Shown here piece after piece: positions 10,153-21,204 of a stretch of 64,000 nucleotides of DNA (position 1 is its first letter; each line of letters opens with the position of its first letter). The stretch spans positions 310,001-374,000 of the forward strand of contig JACPVF010000013.1 of the NCBI GenBank assembly GCA_016191845.1. Direction: 5' to 3'. This DNA comes from Chloroflexota bacterium (GTDB lineage Bacteria > Chloroflexota > Anaerolineae > Anaerolineales > Villigracilaceae). The notes beneath the pieces were generated by a model. It was given only the letters and a program-made list of their open reading frames with translations, was not told the DNA's origin and did not search any database. The translations under genes were made by a program, and so were the position numbers.

Positions 10153-11961
10153 TTATAACGGATGATTTTGCGACATTCCTGTCGATATCAATGCAAGGTG
10201 AGCGCGCCGTAACTTCTCCGCGTCCATCTTCTCCACCTGACGGTCATACGTCAGGTAACCGTTGATTTCGATCTCCACATCCGTCGTCTGGGTGTAGACC
10301 GCGGCGGTCAGTCCCTGCGCAATGAGCGGCTGCAACTCGTTTTCCAACAGCGCCAGATACGCGGCAGTCAACTCCTCGCGCGTCTCATAGAAGCGATAGC
10401 CGAACTTCTTGGTCGCGTCCCACATGTGGTCGGGGGTTTTCAAACTGTAGCCGCCGAACTCCGAGATGACGAACGCGCGCCCATCGGGGTTGGGTCGTTT
10501 CAACTTCTTGACATAGATGTGCTTGCTCTTGAAGTCTCCGCCGCCCTGGTCGAACCAGCCCGAGGCGTGATCCACCAGCCGGGTCGGGTCATACCCCTTG
10601 GCCCACGCCGCGACCTCATTCGCCTGGAACTGTCCCCAACTCTCGTTGAACGGAACCCACACCGCAATGCAGGCCGCGTTGTGAAGGTGATCGATCATCC
10701 CTTGCAACTCGCGGCGATACTCGGCGCGGTTGGCCTCGTCCGCGCGGCCAAAGCGCGATAGCCAGCGCGTGTCGTTGCGATGGAAGCCAAGGATCAGCGA
10801 CAGGATCGCCACCGTGTCGCCGTCGATCAACCCGCCGTTCGGCATGTCCTGCCAGACGATCATCCCCAGTCGGTCGCAGTGGTAATACCAGCGCAGCGGC
10901 TCCACCTTGATGTGCTTGCGGATCAGGTTGCACCCGATCGCCCGCGTGTACTCGATGTCGAACAGCATCGCCTCTTCCGACGGCGGCGTGTACAGCCCAT
11001 CGGGAAAAAATCCCTGGTCGAGCGGGCCATACAAAAACAGCGGCTCGCCATTCAACACAAAGCGCAGATGACCGTCTGCGTCCTTCACCAATCCAAACTT
11101 GCGCATGGCAAAGTAACTGCCAACTTCATCCAGCACTTGACCCTCGCGGACAAGTCGCACGCGCAGATCATACAAATGTGGATTCGACGGACTCCACGCG
11201 ACAGGATTCGGAATCCCGATTCTCGCGACACCCGAAGCGGGCGCGTCCCCCGACGAAATTTTTTCTCCCTTCGACGTTACCTCCGCTTCCACCTGCACCC
11301 CGTCCGCGTTTCCCCTAACTTTCACTTCCACCGTCACGGATTGGTCATCCAGATCAGGCGTCAACTTCAGCGCCTCGATACTGACCTCAGGCACGACTTC
11401 CAACCAGACCGTTTGCCAAATCCCAGAGATGGGCGTGTACCAAATCCCCTTTGGATTCAATACCTGCTTGCCGCGTTGTTGCAATCCCGTGTCGGTCGGA
11501 TCCCAGACGGAGACGAGCAGTTCGTTGTCACCATCCACGAGTGCGTCGGTGATGTCGAAGGTGAAGGGCAGGTATCCGCCGCGGTGCGAGCCGATGGATT
11601 TTCCGTTTATCCAAACAGAACATTCATAATCGACCGCGCCAAAATGAAGCAAAATCCTTTCTCCCGCTTTCACAGAAGGATTTGCAAAGACTCGTCGATA
11701 CCAGAGACGTTGGTCAGGCAACAATGGTTTTTGGACTCCTGACAACAACGACTCGACAGCATACGGGACAAGAATCTTTCCATCCCATGTTTGTGGTGCG
11801 GGGCTGTCTTTGGGAAGGATGGCATAGTCCCACTCGCCGTTGAGATTGAGCCAATCAGGCCGCGTCATTTGCGGGCGCGGATATTCGGGCAGCGGGATCG
11901 GCGTGGACGGAGTCCACGGAGTGCGCAGGGAATTACCACTTGGCATGATGTTCTTCCGCAA
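10153..11961 (-). CDS. glycoside hydrolase family 2 protein
   Basis: GH2 sandwich/TIM motifs: NGKSIGSHRGGYLPFTFDITDAL, GCNLIRKHIKVEPLRWYYHCDRLGMIVWQDMP, VPFNESWGQFQ. Confidence 0.9.
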   Translation of the reverse strand: MRKNIMPSGNSLRTPWTPSTPIPLPEYPRPQMTRPDWLNLNGEWDYAILPKDSPAPQTWDGKILVPYAVESLLSGVQKPLLPDQRLWYRRVFANPSVKAGERILLHFGAVDYECSVWINGKSIGSHRGGYLPFTFDITDALVDGDNELLVSVWDPTDTGLQQRGKQVLNPKGIWYTPISGIWQTVWLEVVPEVSIEALKLTPDLDDQSVTVEVKVRGNADGVQVEAEVTSKGEKISSGDAPASGVARIGIPNPVAWSPSNPHLYDLRVRLVREGQVLDEVGSYFAMRKFGLVKDADGHLRFVLNGEPLFLYGPLDQGFFPDGLYTPPSEEAMLFDIEYTRAIGCNLIRKHIKVEPLRWYYHCDRLGMIVWQDMPNGGLIDGDTVAILSLILGFHRNDTRWLSRFGRADEANRAEYRRELQGMIDHLHNAACIAVWVPFNESWGQFQANEVAAWAKGYDPTRLVDHASGWFDQGGGDFKSKHIYVKKLKRPNPDGRAFVISEFGGYSLKTPDHMWDATKKFGYRFYETREELTAAYLALLENELQPLIAQGLTAAVYTQTTDVEIEINGYLTYDRQVEKMDAEKLRRAHLALISTGMSQNHPL

Positions 11962-12967
11962 AGCCGATCAAGTTTTTGATTTCGATTTTCTCGCCGTCAT
12001 CGGTGATGATGGTGCCATTGTAGCGTCCGAACATTTGGTGGACTTCGCTGGTGATGATGGCAAGGTTGGTGGTGGCGACGCGTTCTTTGAACGGAGTGAA
12101 GACCAGGTCGAGGCGGCCTTCGTTGTCGGTGAATTTCCAGGGTTTCATGTAATCGCCAGAGACGTAGTCGAACTTGACCTGCTCCAGTTTGTGGATACGG
12201 TTGTTCAAGATGACGGCGTTCTCGCCCGCCCTGGAGAGGTCGCCGAAGCCGCAGCCGAGATTGAGGCCGATGGTGCGACCGTCGGCGAGAAAGCCCGAGG
12301 TGCTTGCCCAGTTCCAGTAGGATTGGTATTCCCAGACGCCACGCCCCCAATCGAGCGAGCCGAGGCAGGTCGTGGGGTCGAGGGTTTCGGTCAGGTCCCC
12401 GTATTTGACTGTCCCACTGGCGGGCAGACAGTTGATCTTGCGATTCCAGTAGAAGCGCTTCTGCCCGATGGGGATGACAATGTTCATCGACTCGTAGCCC
12501 GTAGGCATCTGCAGGTCGATCTCAGCTGAGATGCCGCGCCCGTCGTGGAAAGTCGGCCAGGAGACAGATAAATGTCGATGGTTAGGAGCAACCCGAAAGT
12601 CAAGTTTGAGGCGAGAGTCTTCGAAGTGGCTGTCGCCTTCGGTGGAGTTACGCGGCAGGGTGATTCCCTTTCCAAACGGGATGACGAGTCCCTCCTCGTG
12701 CAGGTCGCCCGTCTCGAAGTCCATCGTGTAAACGAAGAGATTACCCGCGTAGCCGAGGTCGGCGATGGTGGCGGAGAAGAAGCGGCGCGGGCTGAAGACA
12801 GCGTAGTAGTCCCAGCGTTTGATGCGGAAGCGTTGGAGGGGCTGGAAGGCGTAGAAGCGCGCGGCCTCGAGGTTACAGTCGAGCAGAGGTTGACGCGCCC
12901 AGCCGATTTGGGAGAGGCGGCCGTCGGGCTGGAGGAGGGGGGAGGGGGAGGTCAGTTCGGTTTGCAT
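11933..12967 (-). CDS. DUF2804 family protein
   Basis: MQTELTSPSPLLQPDGRLSQIGWARQPLLDCN...RIKRWDYYAVFSPRRFFSATIADLGYAG; start trimmed from 13111. Confidence 0.8.
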   Translation of the reverse strand: MQTELTSPSPLLQPDGRLSQIGWARQPLLDCNLEAARFYAFQPLQRFRIKRWDYYAVFSPRRFFSATIADLGYAGNLFVYTMDFETGDLHEEGLVIPFGKGITLPRNSTEGDSHFEDSRLKLDFRVAPNHRHLSVSWPTFHDGRGISAEIDLQMPTGYESMNIVIPIGQKRFYWNRKINCLPASGTVKYGDLTETLDPTTCLGSLDWGRGVWEYQSYWNWASTSGFLADGRTIGLNLGCGFGDLSRAGENAVILNNRIHKLEQVKFDYVSGDYMKPWKFTDNEGRLDLVFTPFKERVATTNLAIITSEVHQMFGRYNGTIITDDGEKIEIKNLIGFAEEHHAKW

Positions 12968-12980
12968 GTTTACTCCAGGG

Positions 12981-13382
12981 TCAATTTCCAACAATGCCAG
13001 GATGCCGCGTGTATGACCAATGTGTCTGGATAATTTTCCAGCCGTCATTACTTCGCCGATAGACTTCTGTGCAATTCCAGCGCGAGGATGCTTCGCCTGT
13101 ATAAGAGGCATAGTTGAATGTGAGCACGGCTAGATCGCCACTGGTCTGAACGCAGGGATCGATCAACTCAAAGCGGTCAAAATGCACCTGCCCCCAGATG
13201 GTTCTGTAATATTGAGTCAGAGCTTCGATGCCGTCGATCCGCTTTTCCAAATAGGGATCGAAGTAGACCACATCTGGAGCACAAATTTCGAGGAAACCAG
13301 ATGGGTCACCGTTTCCCCAGCACCTGAGCGCAGCGCTTTCCAGTGCAGTAAGGGTCTCAGTTATCCCTTGTTTTTCTGACAT
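12981..13382 (-). CDS. SnoaL/NTF2-like nuclear transport factor 2 fold protein
   Basis: 133 aa; DPSGFLEICAPDVVYFDPYLEKRIDGIEALTQYYRTIWGQ...WKIIQTHWS. Confidence 0.8.
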   Translation of the reverse strand: MSEKQGITETLTALESAALRCWGNGDPSGFLEICAPDVVYFDPYLEKRIDGIEALTQYYRTIWGQVHFDRFELIDPCVQTSGDLAVLTFNYASYTGEASSRWNCTEVYRRSNDGWKIIQTHWSYTRHPGIVGN

Positions 13383-13415
13383 ACGTTTTTTCCTTTTCTA
13401 CTCAGAAGCAATGTA

Positions 13416-15374
13416 TTAAGTACCCACCCATACGGTCATGGTGGAGTCACCGCGGTTACCCCACAGATGGTAGGGGATGAAGGTGAGGGGATGACCATCT
13501 TGGGATTTACCTTCGATCTTCATGACGCCGCCGAGGAGGGATGCGTCGAAGGTAGGGTGGAGGGAGGTCGCGTCAATTTTGATGTTGAAAATATCCACGT
13601 TAGGATTGTCGGTGCTTTCGAGGCAGTAGACCAGCGGTCCGCGCGAAATGGCAATAGGCCCTGCGGCGCCACGGATATTGAAGAACGCAGGACGCACAAT
13701 GATGGGCATGGGAAGAAGCATGGAAACTTGATCGTTGGGTTTCCATGTGCGGGAGATGGTCACGATACGCCCCCAGCGCGGATCGAAACTGGATGCGGAT
13801 CTGTTGACGCCATATTCTGGCGGGAGGGGTGCAATTCCAACTTCCTCGCCGTTGACTTTGACAGTTGGGTTGGGACACCACGATGGCAGGCGAAGGTGGA
13901 GCGCGAATTCAGCCGATGATTTGATTTTGATCTGCACATTCTCATTCCACGGAAAGTCGGAGTGGAGTTCGAGTTTGGCAAATTCGGTTTCGTGCTGGCT
14001 GGAAATATATTGGTGGATCCAGAGTTCGTTTTGCCTGGATGAGAAAAGATACTTGCCAATGTCCGCCCAGGTGCGCGAGAGGTTGGAGGGACAGCAGGGC
14101 ACGGCATACCAGGGTTTGCGCGTTACGCCGCCGTGGCAGGTGAGGGGATTGTTGTACAGGTAGGTGTCACCGTCCATGCCCATGCCGACGGCCGCGGCAT
14201 TATAGAGTTGCCACTCGAACAGGTCGCTGTATTTGGCGTCGCCTGTCAGTTGCGCCATCTCCCAATTCCAGAACATGCTGCCGAGGGCGGCGCAGGTTTC
14301 GGCGTAGGCATATTCGGGGTCGAGTTCATAATCATTGCCAAAACCTTCGATGGCAGGCAGCGAACCGATGCCGCCCGTGACGTACATGCGGCGCGTCACC
14401 ATGTGCTCCCAGGCGCGCTCCAAAGCGGGGAGGAGAGTCCGGTCGCCAGTTTCGCGGGCGAGCATGGCGATGGCGGTTTCGAGATACGCAAAGCGGACGG
14501 AGTGACCAACGGGCACGGTCTGCTTGCGGACAGGCGCGTGCTGTTGGAAATATTTTCCGCTCAGCGCGCTGAGGTTCCAACGCAAGGTCGCGTTCCACGA
14601 TTTCTTGGCAGCATTGCCAGGCGGGAGTTGGAACGGCTTGAAGTCGGGGTGTGCGGCGAGATAGTCTTGCTTCTGCTGTTGCACTACTTTCTTGCGTGCT
14701 TCCACGCTGGCGTTTTGTTTTAGCAGCGAGAGGGCAAAAAAGGGATCGCGTCCGCGCTGTTCGATGAATTGACGTGCCATCTCCAGGTAGGATTTCTCGT
14801 CCGTGACTTGATACAACCGCAGGAGCGCAATCTCGATCTCTTCGTGACCTGGGGTATAGCTCGGACCTCGGCCGCGGAAATCCTCCACGATACGGTCGGC
14901 GGCGCGGCGGGCGATGGTCAGCAGGTCGGTGCGACCTGTGGCCTGGTAGTGCGAGATACCCGCTTCGATGAGATGACCGTGGCAATAGAGTTCATGCTCG
15001 ATTTGGAGATTCGTCCAGCGTGTGCCTGGGAAGTGGATTTGGTTGTAGGTGAAGAGGTAACCGTCAGGTCCCTGGGCACGGGCGAGGAGGGAGATAAATG
15101 CGTCGATACGCGTGGCCAGCTCAGGGCGCTGTCCTGAGCCTGTCGAAGGATCAGGTTGGGATGCGAGGATGCGGGAGGCCGCGTCCAGCCATTTGTACGC
15201 GTCCGAATCGGCGAAGAACCAGCCCTCGCGGAAGCCATCCACGTCCCCCGCGGCGATGCGGAAATTTTCGATGCAACCCGAGGCCTCGAGTTGATCCCAT
15301 TGATGGAAGATGGCGCGGTGCGCGTTGACGTCAAGGCGGTCGCGCCAGAAGCCAGAGGTGATTTTTGTTTTCAT
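13416..15374 (-). CDS. glycoside hydrolase family 127 (DUF1680; beta-L-arabinofuranosidase-like)
   Basis: MYVTGGIGSLPAIEGFGNDYELDPEYAYAETCAALGSMFWNWEM, CCPSNLSRTWADIGKYLF. Confidence 0.88.
   Translation of the reverse strand: MKTKITSGFWRDRLDVNAHRAIFHQWDQLEASGCIENFRIAAGDVDGFREGWFFADSDAYKWLDAASRILASQPDPSTGSGQRPELATRIDAFISLLARAQGPDGYLFTYNQIHFPGTRWTNLQIEHELYCHGHLIEAGISHYQATGRTDLLTIARRAADRIVEDFRGRGPSYTPGHEEIEIALLRLYQVTDEKSYLEMARQFIEQRGRDPFFALSLLKQNASVEARKKVVQQQKQDYLAAHPDFKPFQLPPGNAAKKSWNATLRWNLSALSGKYFQQHAPVRKQTVPVGHSVRFAYLETAIAMLARETGDRTLLPALERAWEHMVTRRMYVTGGIGSLPAIEGFGNDYELDPEYAYAETCAALGSMFWNWEMAQLTGDAKYSDLFEWQLYNAAAVGMGMDGDTYLYNNPLTCHGGVTRKPWYAVPCCPSNLSRTWADIGKYLFSSRQNELWIHQYISSQHETEFAKLELHSDFPWNENVQIKIKSSAEFALHLRLPSWCPNPTVKVNGEEVGIAPLPPEYGVNRSASSFDPRWGRIVTISRTWKPNDQVSMLLPMPIIVRPAFFNIRGAAGPIAISRGPLVYCLESTDNPNVDIFNIKIDATSLHPTFDASLLGGVMKIEGKSQDGHPLTFIPYHLWGNRGDSTMTVWVGT
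15131..15152. repeat. dispersed repeat core inside the GH127 CDS
   Basis: GTCCTGAGCCTGTCGAAGGATC. Confidence 0.7.
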
Positions 15375-15383
15375 TCATTCTCC

Positions 15384-15430
15384 GTGCTGAACGTAGTCAA
15401 AGCACGACGCCCTTCGACTACGCTCAGGAC
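15384..15430. repeat. inverted pair of dispersed repeat cores
   Basis: GTGCTGAACGTAGTCAAAGCACGA ... CGCCCTTCGACTACGCTCAGGACGA. Confidence 0.7.
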
Positions 15431-15433
15431 GAA

Positions 15434-16708
15434 TCATTTCCTGTCATTGATGAACGCCAATGGAATCAGTGACAACAATGCCACCACCGAGCCAACCTGG
15501 AAAATGATCGGCACGGGGATGAAGCCCGCCTGTCCATTCGTGATGGTGGGGATGCCGAAATTTTGAATCAGCGTGGAACCAATCCACGGTCCGATGACCA
15601 TTGGGATGGCAATCCAGAAGATCATGCGGATGCCCAGGAATTTGCCGCGGCTCTCTTCGGGCAGGAGGTCCTTGAGCCAAGCAACGGAGGCGATGGAGGC
15701 CGCAACTGAGAAGGCCTGCCAGAGCAGACCCGTGAGGGCGAGCAGCGGCAGCGAACGAACGAGCGAGAGCAGAATGCCGCCAAGGCTGGAAATGGTGATG
15801 GCGACCGCGATCATGTTGCGCTTGTTCCATTTGTCGGCGAGGATGCCGAAGGGAACAGCGAGCACCGCGCTGCCGACCATCACTGCGCCACCGATAATGC
15901 TGAACTCGGACTTGGTCACGCCGACGAAATTGTTGAGGTAAACGATAAGATACGGGAACGAGACTTCCATGCCGATGCTGCTGACCATGATAAAAAGCAG
16001 AAGGATGAAAAGTTTGCGGTTGTTGCGGAGCGTGTCGAGATTGAAGAGGTCGGCGAACTCTGACCAGAACGAACGGGTGGGTTGGTCGAGCGGCGCGTCC
16101 GCGTCGTGGAGCAGGCTGCCCGCGATGAGACCCGTCACCGTGACGATGCCGCCGAGCAGGTAGAAGAACGTGAAATAGCCGAGGCTGTCGATCAGGATGC
16201 CCGCCGCGACCATGGCGATGATCTGCGCGATGAAGAGACTCAGATTGAGCACGCCCTCCACGCGGCCGCGCGTGTCGCTGGTGGCGATGTCGGCGGTCCA
16301 GGCGTTGAAGGCTGCGTCGTTGGCGGTGGAGCCGAAGAAGGTCATGATCGAGTCGGCGACGACGACCATGAACACGGCGAGGCTCGAAATTTTGATGTAG
16401 GCGACGGTCGGGAAGAGGATGGTCGAGATGCCCCACAGGATGTAGCCGATCAAAATGAACGGGCGGCGGCGTCCCCAGCGGGAACGGGTGCGGTCGCTGA
16501 GCGTGCCCATCAGCAGGGTGGTCAGCGTGGCGGTGATGGCGCTGGCGGCGGTCATCCATGCCACGGGACGCGGGTCGGGAGTCAGCGTGTCGTAGACGAA
16601 GGTGTTGAACCAGGAGTTTTCGACCGCCCAGGCGATCTGTCCCGTAAGGGCGAGGGCGAACATGACGAACCAGGCGCGGGAGGTGAGACGGGTAGAGGAT
16701 TTGGTCAT
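15434..16708 (-). CDS. MFS transporter (GPH/sugar-cation symporter-like)
   Basis: 12-TM protein with GTLSDRTRSRWGRRRPFILIGY motif; start trimmed to MTKSSTRLTSR. Confidence 0.88.
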   Translation of the reverse strand: MTKSSTRLTSRAWFVMFALALTGQIAWAVENSWFNTFVYDTLTPDPRPVAWMTAASAITATLTTLLMGTLSDRTRSRWGRRRPFILIGYILWGISTILFPTVAYIKISSLAVFMVVVADSIMTFFGSTANDAAFNAWTADIATSDTRGRVEGVLNLSLFIAQIIAMVAAGILIDSLGYFTFFYLLGGIVTVTGLIAGSLLHDADAPLDQPTRSFWSEFADLFNLDTLRNNRKLFILLLFIMVSSIGMEVSFPYLIVYLNNFVGVTKSEFSIIGGAVMVGSAVLAVPFGILADKWNKRNMIAVAITISSLGGILLSLVRSLPLLALTGLLWQAFSVAASIASVAWLKDLLPEESRGKFLGIRMIFWIAIPMVIGPWIGSTLIQNFGIPTITNGQAGFIPVPIIFQVGSVVALLSLIPLAFINDRK

Positions 16709-16990
16709 GGAATACCCTTTCAAGGAGGGAGTGTTCCCTCCATTATAGGTGGTTTGCCCTATTTTCCACAAATGGCTTTTTGGGTCTGGATGTGATTTCA
16801 ACACTTCCCCCCACATTCATCGGATAACTCTGGTATGCTTGTATCAGAAAGAAAAAAACTGATAATTTGCGTCTAAAAACGATTACAAAACTAACAATCC
16901 ATTTCCAAGATTTTGTGTTATAGTGACAAAATTCACAATAATGTACCTCGCCTCTTTGCAGGCGGGAACCTCTCAAGGAGAATAAATACT

Positions 16991-19729
16991 ATGGACCCAC
17001 TTGTACCCCCTGGCATCGACCCCGCGCATGACGTGCTGAATTACACCCATAAGGCGCTCGATACCATCTTCGCCCCCAAGAGTGTCGCCGTGGTCGGCGC
17101 CACGGAGACCCAAGGCAGTGTTGGACGAACCATCCTCTGGAATCTCATCAGCACTTCATTCGGCGGAACCATCTATCCCATCAACCCCAAGCGCCCCAGC
17201 GTGTTGGGCATCAAGGCCTATGCATCCCTTTCGGAACTGCCCGAGGTGGTGGACCTGATCGTGGTCGTGACCCCCTCCCCATCCGTGCCCCCCATCATCA
17301 AGGAAGCAGTCGACCTTGGCATCAAGAGCGCCATCATCATCTCCGCTGGCTTCAAAGAGACGGGGCCCGAGGGCGTCGAGCTCGAACGTCAGATCCTCGA
17401 ACATGCCCGCCGCGGGAACATGCGCATCATCGGCCCGAACTGCCTGGGTGTGATGAACCCCATCAGCGGACTGAACGCAACCTTCGCCACGACCATCGCC
17501 CGCCGCGGCAGCGTGGGCTTCATCAGCCAGTCGGGTGCGTTGTGCACCGCCATCCTCGACTGGTCGCTGCGCGAGAACGTCGGCTTCAGCTCCTTCGTCT
17601 CCATCGGCTCCATGCTGGATGTCGACTGGTCCGACCTGATCTACTACCTTGGCGATGACCCGCACACCAAGAGCATCGTCATCTACATGGAAACCATCGG
17701 CAACGCACGCGCCTTCCTCTCCGCTGCACGCGAAGTGGCCATGACCAAGCCGATCATTGTCATCAAGCCTGGCCGCACCGAAGGCGCCGCCAAGGCCGCT
17801 GCTTCGCACACAGGCTCTCTCACGGGCAGCGACGAGGTCCTCGAAGTGGCCTTCCGCCGCAGCGGCGTGCTGCGCGTCAACAGCATCGCCGAGTTGTTCT
17901 ACATGGCTGAAGTACTCGGTAAACAGCCGCGCCCCAAGGGTCCGCGCCTGACCATCCTCACCAATGCAGGCGGACCTGGCGTGCTGGCCACTGACGCCCT
18001 CATCACCAACGGCGGCGAGCTGACCAAGATCTCCCCCGAGGCGATGGAAGAATACAACAAGTTGCTGCCCGCTGCCTGGAGCCATAACAACCCCGTGGAC
18101 ATCCTGGGCGATGCCAGCCCTGAACGCTATGCGAAGGCGCTTGAGATCGCAGCCAGGGACGAAAACAGCGACGGCATCCTGGTCATCCTCACCCCGCAGG
18201 CCATGACCGACCCCACCAAGACTGCCGAAGAACTGGCTCCTTATGCCAAGAAACTTGGCAAGCCTGTGATTGCCACCTGGATGGGCGGCAACGACGTTGG
18301 GCCTGGCGAATTGCTGCTCAACAAGGCCGATATCCCCACCTACCCCTACCCCGATACTGCTGCGCGCGTCTTTGATTACATGGCGCACTACGCCGACAAC
18401 CTGAGCAGTCTGTACGAGACCCCCATGCCCGCCAGCGAAGGTAACGGCGACATTGACCGCGAAGGCGCTGCGAAGATCATCAAGGCTGTGCGCGACTCGG
18501 GCCGCACCATCCTGACCGAATACGAATCGAAGCAACTGCTCTCCTGCTACGGCATCCCCACTGTGGATACACGCATTACAAAGAGTGCTGCTGAAGCCGC
18601 CAAGGCCGCCGACGCCATCGGCTATCCCGTGGTGCTCAAGCTGCACTCCGAGACCATCACCCACAAGACCGACGTGGGCGGCGTCCAGTTGAACCTGGCG
18701 AACGCCGAAGCGGTGAAGAAGGCTTACACCGCCATCCAGAAGTCCGTGACCGAGAAGGCGGGCGCCGAACACTTCCTGGGCGTGACCGTCCAGCCGATGG
18801 CCAAACTTGACGGCTACGAACTGATCCTCGGCTCCTCCATCGACCCGCAGTTTGGCCCCGTGCTACTCTTCGGTCTGGGCGGACAGTTGGTCGAGGTCTT
18901 CAAGGATCGCGCCCTGGGCATTCCGCCGCTGACCACCACCCTGGCCCGCCGCATGATGGAACGCACCCGTATCTACACCGCCCTCAAGGGTGTGCGCGGA
19001 CGCAACCCCGTCGATCTGGCCGCCCTCGAGCGACTGCTGGTGCGCTTCTCGCAGTTGATCGCCGAACAGCGCTGGATCAAGGAACTGGACATCAACCCGT
19101 TGATGGCCTCGCCTGAGAAGCTGCTGGCCCTCGACGCCCGCGTCCTGGTCTATGACAAGAACACCACCGCGGATCGCCTGCCCAAGCTGGCCATCCGCGC
19201 CTACCCGATGAAATACGTTGGCAAGTGGATCGCCAAGAACAACGTCGAGTTCACCATCCGCCCGATCCTGCCCGAGGACGAATCGCTGCTGGTCGATTTC
19301 CACAAGACCCTTTCCGAACGCACCGTCTTCCTGCGCTACCTTCAGCCGATGATGCTCCAGGATCGCGTGATGCACGAGCGTCTGTCACGCATCTGCCACA
19401 GCGACTACGACCGCGAGATCACGCTGGTGGTCGAAGGCAAGAACAAGGAAGGTCAGCCCAGCATCCTGGGCGTCGGCCGCCTGAGCAAAGTGCACGGCAC
19501 CAATGAAGCCCGCTTCAGCGTGCTGATCAGCGATGCCTACCAGAATATCGGCATCGGTGCGGAACTGCTGCGCCGCGCCATCAGCGTGGCTCGTGACGAG
19601 AAGATGCAGGTCATCACCGCCACCGTCACCGCCGACAACCAGCCCATGCGCAAGCTCTTCGAAAAGGCTGGCTTCACGGCCGAGCCCGACGAAAACAAGC
19701 AGGTGGCACACGTCCGCCTGGTCCTGTAA
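16991..19729 (+). CDS. ADP-forming acyl/acetyl-CoA synthetase with C-terminal GNAT acetyltransferase domain (Pat-like)
   Basis: CoA-binding ([25 protein letters not shown]), flavodoxin-like ligase, ATP-grasp ([21 protein letters not shown]) and GNAT ([31 protein letters not shown]) segments. Confidence 0.9.
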   Translation: MDPLVPPGIDPAHDVLNYTHKALDTIFAPKSVAVVGATETQGSVGRTILWNLISTSFGGTIYPINPKRPSVLGIKAYASLSELPEVVDLIVVVTPSPSVPPIIKEAVDLGIKSAIIISAGFKETGPEGVELERQILEHARRGNMRIIGPNCLGVMNPISGLNATFATTIARRGSVGFISQSGALCTAILDWSLRENVGFSSFVSIGSMLDVDWSDLIYYLGDDPHTKSIVIYMETIGNARAFLSAAREVAMTKPIIVIKPGRTEGAAKAAASHTGSLTGSDEVLEVAFRRSGVLRVNSIAELFYMAEVLGKQPRPKGPRLTILTNAGGPGVLATDALITNGGELTKISPEAMEEYNKLLPAAWSHNNPVDILGDASPERYAKALEIAARDENSDGILVILTPQAMTDPTKTAEELAPYAKKLGKPVIATWMGGNDVGPGELLLNKADIPTYPYPDTAARVFDYMAHYADNLSSLYETPMPASEGNGDIDREGAAKIIKAVRDSGRTILTEYESKQLLSCYGIPTVDTRITKSAAEAAKAADAIGYPVVLKLHSETITHKTDVGGVQLNLANAEAVKKAYTAIQKSVTEKAGAEHFLGVTVQPMAKLDGYELILGSSIDPQFGPVLLFGLGGQLVEVFKDRALGIPPLTTTLARRMMERTRIYTALKGVRGRNPVDLAALERLLVRFSQLIAEQRWIKELDINPLMASPEKLLALDARVLVYDKNTTADRLPKLAIRAYPMKYVGKWIAKNNVEFTIRPILPEDESLLVDFHKTLSERTVFLRYLQPMMLQDRVMHERLSRICHSDYDREITLVVEGKNKEGQPSILGVGRLSKVHGTNEARFSVLISDAYQNIGIGAELLRRAISVARDEKMQVITATVTADNQPMRKLFEKAGFTAEPDENKQVAHVRLVL

Positions 19730-19742
19730 TCTCGACAGAAAG

Positions 19743-19773
19743 CAAACTGCCCTGGATACCCAGGGCAGTTTTG
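19743..19773 (+). terminator. rho-independent terminator
   Basis: CAAACTGCCCTGG-ATA-CCCAGGGCAGTTTTG. Confidence 0.85.
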
Positions 19774-19797
19774 ATTCATGCCAGCCCTGTAATGAAC

Positions 19798-21060
19798 TTA
19801 TGCGGTCTCGTTGATCGGGGCATCCAGGGTGGTCATGTCCCGCATTTCGGGGAAGAACCAGGCCACAGCCAGGACCACTACAATGGTCCCAATGCCGCCG
19901 ATCACCACCGAGGGGATCGTCCCAAGCAGCTTCGCGACCGAGCCCGACTCGAAGGCGCCCATCTCATTGGAGGTACCGATGAAGATGCTATTGACCGCCG
20001 AGGCGCGGCCGCGCATTTCGTCGGGGACACGGGTCAGCATCAGGGTGTGACGGATGACCACGCTGATGTTATCCAGCGCGCCGAGCAGGCCCAGCATCAG
20101 CACAGAGAACCAGAACGAGCGCGAGACGCCGAACGCAATGGTCGCCAGGCCGAAGCCCGCCACCGCCCATAGCAGGGTCTTGCCTGCCTGCTTCATGGGC
20201 GGCAGGTGTGCCAACAGGAAGGCCATGAGGATCGCACCGATGGACGGCGCGGCGCGCATCCAGCCGAGCCCCACCGCGCCGACCTTGAGAATGTCAGTGG
20301 CGTAGACGGGCAACAGGGCCACCGCACCACCGAACAGTACCGCGAACATATCCAATGTGATCGCCGCCAGGATGACGCGCGTATCGCGGATGAAGCGCCA
20401 GCCCTCGGCCAAAGATTCGAGCGTGGCCGACTTGCGAGCCAGCGCCAGTTCCCGCCCCTTGATGAGCGAGATCAACGCAATGAAGACAAAGGCCGCGAAC
20501 GCATCGAACACGTAGATGATGGTCACACTGCCCAACACGGCCGCGATCACACCCGCTACAGCAGGGCCGACGATGGCCGCAAACTGCCAGGCGCTGCTGC
20601 TCCAGGTGGCCGCGCTGGTGAACAGGTTCGGCGGGACGGTCTGCGGAAGGAGTGTGGAGGCGGCAGGGTCGTAGAAGGCGCGCGCGATGCCGATCCCCAA
20701 CAGACAGGCGTAGATCCAGAGGATCGGTCCCTCGGTGAAAGACAGATAAGCCAAGGCCAGCGAACAAAAGGCCAGCAAGGTCTGCATGATGAAGACGATG
20801 CGCTTGCGGTTGTACTGGTCCGCAAGATGGCCGCCAGGCAGGGACAACAAGATCACGGGGACCACCTGCACCAGTCCCACCAGACCGAGGGAGAAGGGGT
20901 CGTGCGTGCGCAACCACAACTCCCAGCTGATGGCAAAGGACAGCATCTGCCCGCCGAAGGTGGTGATGAAACGACCAATGAATAACAAACGGAAATCGCG
21001 ATGCCGAAAGGCAGCGTATGGGTCACGGGGAGCGGAGGAGTTTTCCAAGGAACCTCTCAA
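19798..21060 (-). CDS. MFS transporter (EntS/DHA3-like)
   Basis: YAAFRHRDFRLLFIGRFITTFGGQMLSFAISWELW; SLPGGHLADQYNRKRI. Confidence 0.88.
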   Translation of the reverse strand: MRGSLENSSAPRDPYAAFRHRDFRLLFIGRFITTFGGQMLSFAISWELWLRTHDPFSLGLVGLVQVVPVILLSLPGGHLADQYNRKRIVFIMQTLLAFCSLALAYLSFTEGPILWIYACLLGIGIARAFYDPAASTLLPQTVPPNLFTSAATWSSSAWQFAAIVGPAVAGVIAAVLGSVTIIYVFDAFAAFVFIALISLIKGRELALARKSATLESLAEGWRFIRDTRVILAAITLDMFAVLFGGAVALLPVYATDILKVGAVGLGWMRAAPSIGAILMAFLLAHLPPMKQAGKTLLWAVAGFGLATIAFGVSRSFWFSVLMLGLLGALDNISVVIRHTLMLTRVPDEMRGRASAVNSIFIGTSNEMGAFESGSVAKLLGTIPSVVIGGIGTIVVVLAVAWFFPEMRDMTTLDAPINETA

Positions 21061-21204
21061 GGGACGACGGGATATCGGGGGGAAAGTCTACCACTCTTTT
21101 TCGAGGGTGATGCGCGAAGATTCTATTTCGACTGCAGGGGTGTTGCTTTTGAGGCTCGAATCGACTAAGATAGAAATATATTTCAAAAAAGGAGATCATG
21201 ATTC

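Noticed and set aside
17156-18772. 538-aa minus-strand ORF
   Set aside because: Antisense shadow of the acyl-CoA synthetase gene; no recognisable motifs.
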